NCBI GenBank assembly: GCA_030620375.1
Contig: JAUXEW010000061.1
Coordinates: 1-12,027 of the forward strand
Source: Desulfobacteraceae bacterium
GTDB taxonomy: Bacteria; Desulfobacterota; Desulfobacteria; Desulfobacterales; UBA5616
DNA length: 12,027 nt
Reading direction: 5' to 3'
Shown piece by piece: positions 1 through 5,950 of this stretch. Below the pieces are notes generated by a model that searched no databases, was not told where the DNA came from, and saw nothing but the letters and a program-made list of their open reading frames with translations. The position numbers and the translations under genes were made by a program. Position 1 is the stretch's first letter. Every line of letters starts with the position of its first letter.

Positions 1-222
1 CCAAAGGAAGAAAGACATGGTCTAACTTCACAGATAAGAAGCTCTGTTGAGTCTATTCTTTCTAATATAGCAGAAAACGAAAGAATGTTAAAGGTGCTGA
101 TAAAGTTTTTAGAAAACAGCCCCTTGACATCGGATTTCGCCTGTCTGCGTGCGACGCACAGGCAGGCCGGGGCAACGACGTTTTACGAGACCATCAACAT
201 TGTCAATGAGCAAAAAACCTGA
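1..222 (+). pseudogene. Truncated four-helix-bundle (S23-type) protein fragment
   Basis: The frame is open from the window edge to TGA at 220-222. The first about 25 residues (PKEERHGLTSQIR, then SILSNIAEN) match the conserved N-terminal helix of the four helix bundle / S23-associated protein family, whose usual form is LPKEERYGLTSQIRRA followed by PSNIAEG. The true start lies before the window. After SNIAEN the family pattern stops: the usual helices 2-4 are absent and are replaced by about 45 unrelated residues, part of which is coded by a strong palindrome at 139-167. The gene therefore looks like a truncated relic rather than a working protein. In intact relatives the role is poorly known. 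The identification rests on one short conserved block. Confidence 0.55.
139..167. repeat. REP-like GC-rich palindrome
   Basis: This 29-bp imperfect palindrome has an outer stem GCCTGTC/GGCAGGC (7 bp, one G-T pair), an inner stem TGCGT/ACGCA, a GCG loop and a 2-nt CA bulge on the 3' side. It is far more GC-rich than its surroundings and sits inside the degraded four-helix-bundle ORF, which suggests insertion. Its size and bulged-stem form are like REP elements mobilised by RAYT transposases, and a RAYT relic lies about 700 bp away. That link is inference. Confidence 0.6.
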
Positions 223-402
223 AAACAGATTGCACGATTTTAATTACGCTGACAGCGTAACGCCATTAGCGTAATACACGTTAACAGCTACCAGTAATAG
301 CCATACCATGATGATAATTTCCTTTTCTCGCAACCATGATTCAGTCCCCAACCTTTATTCACAATGCAAGCTTCGACACCTTTCTCTCTAAAATCGCTCA
401 AT
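223..402. other. Non-coding stretch with TTACGCT repeats
   Basis: No supportable gene was found. At 244-274 there is a perfect 7-bp inverted repeat, TTACGCT (244-250) and AGCGTAA (254-260) around GAC. A further AGCGTAA copy lies at 268-274, so two alternative hairpins are possible. The rest reads as decayed sequence. On the minus strand a short open stretch runs just beyond the end of the DUF4143 relic, but no family was recognised in it. Confidence 0.45.
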
Positions 403-660
403 TTAGGTTGAATGCTCCGGGAATTTTGAGATCATATACAGTGGATAATTGAATATTTTTTTTCGTCTATCACAGCCAAATTTATTTCCTGTAAATTTTA
501 CAGAGTAAACCGGACTGTATTTATTTATAAATGCTTGCAGGCTTTTAGCTTTGGTATTAAATCCGGCTTTTACTTCCACCGGAATAATGTTGCCGTTAAT
601 TTCAAGCACAAATTCGATTTCAGAAGTTCTGCCGGACCATGTGAATAGGCAAGGAATATC
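403..660 (-). pseudogene. C-terminal remnant of an AAA ATPase with DUF4143
   Basis: Read from the TAA at 661-663 (- strand) to the TAA at 403-405, the frame gives a fragment with FTWSGRTSEIEFVLEING, then IIPVEVKAG, and an end near NYPLYMISKFPE. This is the C-terminal PD-(D/E)XK-like part of the DUF4143 ATPases, usually WRSGRSAEIDFVLE, then PVEVKAG, then a YPLYAI end. The homologous reading continues upstream of the internal ATG at 607-609, which shows that this is a broken gene and not a 68-residue protein. The whole N-terminal AAA domain with Walker A and B is missing, and AT-rich sequence with stops lies upstream. Intact relatives are common accessory genes often linked to defence or toxin-antitoxin regions. 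The family call is firm. Non-functionality is inferred from the missing ATPase domain. Confidence 0.75.
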
Positions 661-851
661 TTAATATTTATAAAGAAAATACCAATGTAAATATATATAA
701 ATATAAAGAAAATTTACAGGAATATGCTTTTCAATCCGGCAATCTATTTCAGCAAATCAAGAGGGTTCTTGACTCCCTAAGCATATTGCGTGACTTTCGG
801 GGCACCGTTAATATTATAAGTTTTTATGTTATCTGACAATATAGTACTACC
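661..851. other. AT-rich spacer without a recognised gene
   Basis: The first half is very AT-rich (ATATATAAATATAAAG-type sequence). The second half has a short open frame on the + strand, about 709-840, ending at TGA just before the RAYT relic, with no recognised family. It may hold debris from the event that removed the front of the DUF4143 gene. Confidence 0.4.
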
Positions 852-1056
852 ATGCCACGCAAAGCCCGTATTGATGCTCCTGGCGCCCTTCATCATATTA
901 TTGTAAGCGGCATCGAGCGAAGAAAAATATTTAAAGATGACACCGACAGGATTAATTTCCTGGATCGGATGGGCAAGGTACTCTCAGCAACCGGTAAAAG
1001 TCAAAGCGAGAAGCCTTTTCTGTTACTGGACGGTTAGGGAGTTGGGGTTTATTTAA
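852..1056 (+). pseudogene. Internally deleted RAYT (REP-associated tyrosine) transposase
   Basis: The N-terminal 48 residues (MPRKARIDAPGALHHII, then GIERRKIF, then a DRINFLDR-type helix) are the conserved start of REP-associated Y1 transposases (IS200/IS605-like HUH superfamily). At about 995-1000 the reading jumps. A different frame, starting GTC at 1000, reads VKARSLFCYWTVRELG and stops at TAA 1054-1056, which is the conserved C-terminal block of the same family. The roughly 150 or more residues between them are gone, including the HUH metal-binding motif and the catalytic tyrosine. The element is therefore a fossil made by an internal, out-of-frame deletion. Intact enzymes process single-stranded REP palindromes. 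The end at 1056 comes from the second frame; the first frame stops at about 1037. Confidence 0.8.
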
Positions 1057-1118
1057 ACTACACTTAAAATTACATATTGACATGCACTCTCCCATGGTTT
1101 ATATTCCGAAGTGTAAAC
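1047..1118 (+). promoter_or_regulatory. Promoter and candidate operator of the toxin-antitoxin unit
   Basis: A near-consensus sigma-70 promoter is present: TTGACA at 1077-1082, 17-bp spacer, TATATT at 1100-1105. Two GTTTA...TAAAC inverted repeats flank or overlap it. One is compact, at 1047-1058 (2-bp loop). The other is wide, at 1097-1118, and covers the -10 box. The heptamer TAAACTA occurs at both sites (1054-1060 and 1114-1120). Phd/YefM-type antitoxins repress their own operons through such palindromes, so these are plausible operators. GGAGG at 1129-1133 is the ribosome binding site for the antitoxin. Confidence 0.6.
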
Positions 1119-1140
1119 TATAACAGACGGAGGCGGCGCC

Positions 1141-1374
1141 ATGAAAGCAACTGCAAAAGATCTCAGGTTTCATTCAAAGGAACTGCTTGACACAGTCAAT
1201 AGAGGCGAGGACGTCATAATAACCTTTCGCGGAAAGCCTTGTGCCAGACTTATTCCCTATAGAGAAAAAAAGGAGGAAATCACAAAAAACGATTTGTTTG
1301 GAATTTGGAAAGATAACGATATTGTCCAAGACGTTGATGAATATGTCAGGAGATTAAGAAAAGGAAGATACTAA
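1141..1374 (+). CDS. Antitoxin, Phd/YefM (VapB) family
   Basis: This 77-residue protein has the Phd/YefM layout. An N-terminal DNA-binding beta/alpha fold (residues 1-40) reads MKATAKDLRF, then ELLDTVNRGEDVIITFRGKP, then ARLIPY. A linker follows, then a C-terminal toxin-binding helix ending DEYVRRLRKGRY, a tail typical of antitoxins paired with PIN toxins. It would bind and neutralise the downstream PIN nuclease and repress the shared promoter. The start is fixed by GGAGG 7 nt upstream. Its stop codon directly abuts the toxin ATG, so the two genes are co-translated. The length is normal for the family and no defect is visible. The family is clear; the exact cognate subclass name is not. Confidence 0.88.
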   Translation: MKATAKDLRFHSKELLDTVNRGEDVIITFRGKPCARLIPYREKKEEITKNDLFGIWKDNDIVQDVDEYVRRLRKGRY

Positions 1375-1752
1375 ATGGTTATCGATACAGATGTCCTCAT
1401 TTGGTACATGAAAGGGAATGAAAAGGCATATAAAGCTATTGAGAATTCAAAGAATTTCTTTATTTCTGTCGTTACATATATGGAATTAGTCCAAGGCATG
1501 AGAAACAAAAATGAGCTTAATAATCTTCGTAGCGCTCTTCATGTTTGGAACTCAAAAATTCTCTATATTTCGGAAGAGATATCCATTAAGGCGATGTTTT
1601 TTGTAGAACACCATTATTTAAGCCATTCCATTCAGTTGGCAGATGCTTTGATAGGTGCTACAGCAATTTCGTACGGGTTGCCTATTCTAACAGGTAATGA
1701 CAAACATTATAAGATACTAAAAGGCATCCGAATCAAAAAATTCCGGCATTAA
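1375..1752 (+). CDS. vapC: PIN-domain ribonuclease toxin, VapC family
   Basis: This 125-residue single PIN domain carries all the expected acidic metal-binding residues: D4 (with D6) in VIDTDVLIW, E37 in YMELVQG, D90 in LADALIGATA, and D109 in LTGNDKHY. Members of this family are Mg-dependent endoribonucleases that cut tRNA or rRNA and arrest growth when the antitoxin is lost. The ATG follows the antitoxin stop with no gap. An AAGGAAG-like site at the end of the antitoxin gene can serve as ribosome binding site. The gene looks intact although it lies among relics, consistent with the stabilising or persistent behaviour of such modules. The RNA target cannot be read from the sequence. Confidence 0.9.
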   Translation: MVIDTDVLIWYMKGNEKAYKAIENSKNFFISVVTYMELVQGMRNKNELNNLRSALHVWNSKILYISEEISIKAMFFVEHHYLSHSIQLADALIGATAISYGLPILTGNDKHYKILKGIRIKKFRH

Positions 1753-1755
1753 TTG

Positions 1756-1799
1756 CCTAAAACCACTGCGAACAAGGCGTTCAACTCAGGCAGATAATG
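1756..1799 (+). repeat. Degenerate attC-like junction (tentative)
   Basis: The gap between the toxin gene and the next ORF contains GCCTAAA, then GAACAAGGCGTTCAACTCAGGCAGATAATG-like sequence at about 1768-1799. The AACAAGGCGTTCAA block and the CTCAGGC just before a start codon recall the left and right ends of integron cassette attC sites. The palindromic middle and the exact GTTRRRY core are missing. If real, it is a collapsed attC. No integrase is in the window. Confidence 0.25.
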
Positions 1800-2477
1800 A
1801 AAACAATAAATTCATGGCGTCTTCTGGTTCTGTTTATCGGCTTGCTACCCTCATTAGCTTTCGCTCTGGCTGGGATTGCTGAACGTATTTCATTTTTCCA
1901 TTACAACAACTTCGCAACAATTGAGCGTGGACATCCTTCTGATATCTGTTCGGGGCCAGATAAATGGTGCATTGCTTTTAGGAAGGATGGACACCAGGAT
2001 TTCAAGGACATCGAATTTTCTTTTAAACAGGTTAGCATTCCCACAGATAGTGCAATTCCATATTTTATAGGGCAACGTTTATTCGACGATAGCTGGCTGG
2101 TGTATGATCTTCAAAAAGAACAAATCCTTATAATAGATATCGATTACTCAAAAGTTATTGATGCCTGGTACTCACTGGGATTAGCGCAACCTGCATATGT
2201 CAATGCACGAAATACCCGCGAATTGTTGAACGAGACAGAAGATTCTGTAACTTTCCGATGGAAAATGGATTTGCAGGTGTGGTTATTTATGGGTCTACTT
2301 CCATTGACACCTGTGGCGCTGATCTTCTGGTATCTCAGCGGGAAATCACGACAACAATACAAGAAAGCCAACTCAAAAGTTTTTATAGTCTTCGCTTATG
2401 TTTTCCTGATGCCAGTTTTTTTTCTTATTTACACTGCGATCTCTTCATTTATAGGAATAATCCAACAAAACTGGTAG
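1797..2477 (+). CDS. Orphan three-helix membrane protein
   Basis: No family was recognised in this 226-residue protein. It has an N-terminal hydrophobic segment (about 8-28), a polar domain of about 130 residues (29-158) with two cysteines (C51, C58), a second membrane helix (about 159-180), a short basic loop KSRQQYKK (183-190), and a third helix (about 194-216). The positive-inside rule puts the basic loop in the cytoplasm and the large domain, with both cysteines, in the periplasm. The start is preceded only by a weak AGG-like site (CAGGCAGATAATG). A single ORF with no promoter, beginning right after an attC-like junction, resembles a gene-cassette protein. There is no operon partner. Reality of the gene is likely from length and coherent topology. 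Confidence 0.65.
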   Translation: MKTINSWRLLVLFIGLLPSLAFALAGIAERISFFHYNNFATIERGHPSDICSGPDKWCIAFRKDGHQDFKDIEFSFKQVSIPTDSAIPYFIGQRLFDDSWLVYDLQKEQILIIDIDYSKVIDAWYSLGLAQPAYVNARNTRELLNETEDSVTFRWKMDLQVWLFMGLLPLTPVALIFWYLSGKSRQQYKKANSKVFIVFAYVFLMPVFFLIYTAISSFIGIIQQNW

Positions 2478-2582
2478 CTTAAATCATACTCTGCTTTAAA
2501 GTGACACAAAATAAGCGTCTAAGGTGAGGGGCATCCCGTACACGAACCCAGATTTTTTTTATGGGCTTAGAGGCAATAAATT

Positions 2583-2610
2583 TTGACGTTACGATAAATA
2601 CCTGTTAAAT
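2583..2610 (+). promoter_or_regulatory. Candidate promoter for the serpin gene
   Basis: TTGACG at 2583-2588 is followed 16 bp later by TTAAAT at 2605-2610. It is the best sigma-70-like pair in the 242-bp gap. Transcription would begin just before the direct repeats at 2627-2699, leaving a leader of more than 100 nt. Confidence 0.35.
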
Positions 2611-2626
2611 TGCAGAATGTCATAAT

Positions 2627-2699
2627 CATGCCACACTGTTTCCGGTAAGGCACATTTGTGTAAGTGGTGGCAAGCATGTTACACGGCTTCCGGGAAGGC
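2627..2699 (+). repeat. 25-bp imperfect direct repeat, 48-bp period
   Basis: The copies at 2627-2651 and 2675-2699 match at 20 of 25 positions: CATG, two variable bases, ACAC, a variable triplet, TTCCGG, one variable base, AAGGC. The 23 bp between them contain CACATTTGTG, itself palindromic. They lie between the candidate promoter and the serpin start. A regulator site or a leader RNA repeat are both possible. Confidence 0.6.
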
Positions 2700-2752
2700 G
2701 GACTTTCAACGGTTTTAACATGCTAAGGGCATTGACTATACAGGAGAGAAAA

Positions 2753-4102
2753 ATGAAAAAGCATTTATCCGTATTGAATGCTCTTTTATTTACGTTGTTT
2801 CTTGTTTCAGCCTGTTCGCAAGGAAGCTCGTCTGGCGGCAACAATCCCACAATCACCGAAGAAACACTCATCAAATCATCAGTTCCCTATGATGATTCCC
2901 CGACCTATGAAGAAACAGACCTTAACGCCCTGGTGGATGGATTTTGTAATTTTACCGTCGACTTTTATCATGAAGTCATTAAAGATGAAGCTGTTCAGGG
3001 TAAAAATATTTTCTTCTCACCCTATAGTATCGAAAACGCCCTTGCCATGACATGGGCCGGTGCAAAAAATAATACGGCTGACGAGATGGCTGATGCACTT
3101 CATCTAACCTTACCTGCAGAAACCTTTCATCCAACACTCAACGCATTAAATATAGATATAAACAGCCGCGATGATCAACCTCCGCCATCAGGGGATGCCT
3201 TTCAGATTAATCTGGTGAATGCGATATGGAGTAGGATCGGTTATCCGTTTCTTTCTTCTTATCTGGACATAATTGCGGAAAATTACAACGCCGGCATACG
3301 CACCCTTGATTTCAGAAGCGACCCGGATGGAAGCCGGCAGATTATAAACCAATGGGTTGAGGACCAGACCAATGAAAAAATAAAAGACCTTTTGCCTGAA
3401 ATGTCGATTACCATAGATACGGCGCTGGTGCTTACCAATGCCATATATTTTAAAGCATCGTGGTTCTCCAAGTTTGATGAAGACGCAACAGAGCCTGGTG
3501 ATTTTACCCGTATTGACGGCTCTTCCGTAACAGCTCAAATGATGCATCAGATAACGGATACACGACTTTTCCAGGGTGATAATTATGACGCTGTAGAGCT
3601 CCCTTATGTGAGTCCACGTTTTGAAGAAGGGGAATATCCCGAAGAACTTTCCATGCTTGTTATTGTCCCCCATGAAGGTGAGTTTGCAACAATTGAAGAT
3701 AGTCTAAATGGCAGCCGTATTGATATGATTGTTTCTTCTCTTGTTATGGAAGCGGTTGACCTTGCCTTGCCGAAATTTGAATTTGAATTTGAAGCCACTT
3801 GTAAAGAGATTATGCATAATCTGGGTATGGCGGATGCGTTTAATCCATGGACGGCAGATTTTAGCGGTATGGTGGATCCTGATGATTCAAAGCCCTGGAT
3901 CGACCAGATCTATCATAAAGCCTTTATTGCCATTGACGAGGAAGGCACCGAAGCCGCAGCGGCGACTGCTGTTGTTATGGTAGACACGGCCATACCGGAT
4001 CCGGTAGTCATTTCTGTTGACAAGCCGTTTCTTTTTCTTATTCGGGATAACTTTACCGGTGCCGTCCTTTTTATGGGACGCGTACTTGATCCGACGGCAT
4101 GA
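2753..4102 (+). CDS. Lipoprotein serpin (inhibitory serine protease inhibitor)
   Basis: This is a 449-residue serpin. Residues 1-21 are a lipoprotein signal with lipobox VSAC; Cys21 is lipidated and Ser22 suggests outer-membrane sorting. A Ser/Gly-rich linker precedes the serpin fold. Family blocks run in order: NIFFSPYSIENALAM (85-99), LTNAIYFKASW (227-237), the LALPKFEFEFE strand (337-347), and a C-terminal KPFLFLIRD. The reactive-loop hinge EEGTEAAAAT (396-405) has the small-residue pattern needed for loop insertion, so it should trap proteases rather than be a non-inhibitory serpin. Counting 17 residues from the hinge Glu puts P1 near Thr412, but the loop is about two residues longer than in alpha-1-antitrypsin, so this is uncertain. 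The start is set by AGGAGAG at 2742-2748; an upstream ATG at 2720 would spoil the signal peptide. The last bases overlap the next gene. Confidence 0.93.
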   Translation: MKKHLSVLNALLFTLFLVSACSQGSSSGGNNPTITEETLIKSSVPYDDSPTYEETDLNALVDGFCNFTVDFYHEVIKDEAVQGKNIFFSPYSIENALAMTWAGAKNNTADEMADALHLTLPAETFHPTLNALNIDINSRDDQPPPSGDAFQINLVNAIWSRIGYPFLSSYLDIIAENYNAGIRTLDFRSDPDGSRQIINQWVEDQTNEKIKDLLPEMSITIDTALVLTNAIYFKASWFSKFDEDATEPGDFTRIDGSSVTAQMMHQITDTRLFQGDNYDAVELPYVSPRFEEGEYPEELSMLVIVPHEGEFATIEDSLNGSRIDMIVSSLVMEAVDLALPKFEFEFEATCKEIMHNLGMADAFNPWTADFSGMVDPDDSKPWIDQIYHKAFIAIDEEGTEAAAATAVVMVDTAIPDPVVISVDKPFLFLIRDNFTGAVLFMGRVLDPTA

Positions 4103-5367
4103 TGAACGGAAAACGAACGCAAGGAATTAAAAGGACGGTAAAAAACACCGCTGAAACCCCGATATCATATCAATTTTTTGATAGAAATTCATTTATTAAC
4201 ATATCCGTTATTCTTATTAGCATTGGACTAGCATTTTTTTGGAACCCGCTCGGGTTACTGGCCTGGCCACTTACACTCTTGATAGATGACATTTTGCTAG
4301 TAGTATTCCGGTTCAGCATCTTTGATCCTGAAGTTTCCGTGCAACGTGGCTATCAATTTCCGCATGTATTCTTGGAGAAAACGTCAGGACACGGAAGAGA
4401 TCTAGGATTTAATTTATATGACGGAGATTTAAAAAAGGATCCTCACCAAGCCCAGATTGATAAATGGGAATTTATGCTGAACCAACTTGATCTCCGAAAG
4501 GGTGATCGACTCATTGATATTGGATGTGGCTACGGTGATTGGCTAAACTACGCGAGAGAGAAAGGTATTGAAGTTGTTGGAATCAATATCAGCCCGGAGC
4601 AAACAAATTTTGCTAAAAGCGAATATGGCCTCGATGTCATTTGCTGCAATTGGAAAGATATTTTGAATAATCAGCAACTTCAGAAAAAACTCTTCGATAG
4701 GTTTGACGCTGTTACGTTTATGGATACCATTGAGCACTACGTTCACTATACGAAGGGCTGGACGAAGGCAGCGGAAATTACCTATGGAAACGTGTTCTAC
4801 CTTGCCAGCCGGTTGCTCAGGCCGGAATCTCGAACGGGGCGTGTTTTTATTTCTTGCTTACATATTAACCCGAACGTTGCTACTTATTCTATATCTTCCA
4901 TTTTTAAATATAATCTAAAGATTCTTTTATCCACTTTGCTTTTAATTCGAACTCATTCAGGTTGTTACCCCTTTGGAGACGATGGTCTGACAAAACATTG
5001 CGCTCCGTATTTTACGGAAATAAACCGGTATGATAAAAGTGAAGATTACCGTCTAACAGCGGTTATGGACAAGAATCACTTTCAAACGCCAAAAATTAAA
5101 TGGACACTCTCAAAGATCTTGCATATCCCATTGCTTTTTATTGTAGATCCTCATCATATCTATAAATGGTTTGATCACTATTTTGATGCCTGGATGAATT
5201 GTTATGGAAAAGATAACTATGAGCTGACATACAATTCTGAAAAACGCCGTAAAACATCGTTTGTGACTTTATGGTGGATAGTGCTGAAACACCATCTGCC
5301 TGGTGCTCGTGTCGGTACGCTCACGCTTATAAGTTTAACAGCCCTTCGATTTCTTTTAGACTGTTGA
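4099..5367 (+). CDS. Membrane-anchored CFA-synthase-like SAM methyltransferase
   Basis: This 422-residue protein is coupled to the serpin gene by an ATGA overlap. A hydrophobic region at about 34-72 gives one or two membrane segments. A class I methyltransferase domain follows, with SAM motif I LIDIGCGYGDW (138-148), the acidic strand VVGINISPEQTNFAKSEYGLDV (given in pieces: VVGINISPEQ 159-168, KSEYGLDV 173-180), and FDAVTFMDTIEH (202-213) in the place of the usual FD..VS..M.EH. The order and wording fit the cyclopropane-fatty-acyl-phospholipid synthase / mycolate methyltransferase family, which methylates or cyclopropanates unsaturated acyl chains of membrane lipids. The long C-terminal part (DHYFDAWMNCYG, 359-370, then WWIVLKHHLPG) also fits, but the N-terminal anchor is unusual for CFA synthase. 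The substrate is unknown. The 3' end overlaps the HAD gene on the other strand by 41 bp. ATG at 4102 is an alternative start. Confidence 0.8.
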   Translation: MMNGKRTQGIKRTVKNTAETPISYQFFDRNSFINISVILISIGLAFFWNPLGLLAWPLTLLIDDILLVVFRFSIFDPEVSVQRGYQFPHVFLEKTSGHGRDLGFNLYDGDLKKDPHQAQIDKWEFMLNQLDLRKGDRLIDIGCGYGDWLNYAREKGIEVVGINISPEQTNFAKSEYGLDVICCNWKDILNNQQLQKKLFDRFDAVTFMDTIEHYVHYTKGWTKAAEITYGNVFYLASRLLRPESRTGRVFISCLHINPNVATYSISSIFKYNLKILLSTLLLIRTHSGCYPFGDDGLTKHCAPYFTEINRYDKSEDYRLTAVMDKNHFQTPKIKWTLSKILHIPLLFIVDPHHIYKWFDHYFDAWMNCYGKDNYELTYNSEKRRKTSFVTLWWIVLKHHLPGARVGTLTLISLTALRFLLDC

Positions 5368-5944
5368 TATGAAAATCAGCGGCAAGGGTGCTATTATTGT
5401 AGGAGACAAGGGGAATTTGGGCTGCTTTGGCGGCCATTTCGTCCAGCTTTGAATCGCCCACGTAAATCGCTTCGTCCGGTTTGACGTTAAAATATGTTAA
5501 AATCTTAATCAACAATTCGGGATGCGGCTTGGGATGTTCCACATCAAGTGAAGTGACGACCAGATCAAAATATCCTTCAAGGCCGTGTTGTTTAAGAACA
5601 TGGTCCATGGTGTCAGATCGATTGGTGGCCACGGCCGTTTTGTAGTGGGGTCTTATTTTGTTTAAAAGCGGTTTTAAATGGGGCTCTTCTTTCATGCCTT
5701 TAATGAACGGCAGATAGCTCATGGTTTTTCTATAGTCCTGGGCTTTGTTGAGCTTTTTTTCATCGCTAAACAGATAGGCAAGCGCCGCATCCGCCGTGTG
5801 CATGTGAGCATATTCAAACTGCCGGGAAGTCAACGACGGGTTACCACAATAATTTAAAATTTGATTATAATAGGCGGTATTCGATGCTGTTGTATCAAAC
5901 ATCACACCGTCACAATCAAACACCACCACTCGAATCTTATTCAT
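5327..5944 (-). CDS. HAD-superfamily phosphatase, phosphoglycolate-phosphatase-like
   Basis: This 205-residue haloacid-dehalogenase hydrolase has all four motifs: I FDCDGVMFD (nucleophile D10, acid/base D12), II VATN (T107), III K139 in HPKPHPE, and IV VGDSKLDE (D164, D168). An alpha-helical cap of type C1 lies between motifs I and II. The pattern is closest to Gph/PGMB-type small-molecule phosphatases; phosphoglycolate is only a guess for the substrate. It is cytoplasmic, with no signal. It begins 6 nt after the stop of the Sec-containing DUF1573 gene, with GGGGA inside that gap/stop region as ribosome binding site, so the two form an operon. Its tail overlaps the convergent methyltransferase gene by 41 bp, suggesting mutual antisense transcription or a compacted junction. 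Confidence 0.88.
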   Translation of the reverse strand: MNKIRVVVFDCDGVMFDTTASNTAYYNQILNYCGNPSLTSRQFEYAHMHTADAALAYLFSDEKKLNKAQDYRKTMSYLPFIKGMKEEPHLKPLLNKIRPHYKTAVATNRSDTMDHVLKQHGLEGYFDLVVTSLDVEHPKPHPELLIKILTYFNVKPDEAIYVGDSKLDEMAAKAAQIPLVSYNNSTLAADFHINSLKEIEGLLNL

Positions 5945-5950
5945 AAATCG

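Noticed and set aside
403..609. Complete 68-residue protein
   Set aside because: Homology to DUF4143 extends upstream of this ATG to a stop at 661-663, so it is a truncated relic.
2720..2752. Upstream ATG start for the serpin
   Set aside because: It would place 11 polar residues before the lipoprotein signal and lacks a ribosome binding site. ATG 2753 has AGGAGAG at ideal spacing.
3188..3673. 161-residue ORF on the - strand
   Set aside because: It is wholly antisense inside the serpin gene, with no recognised family.
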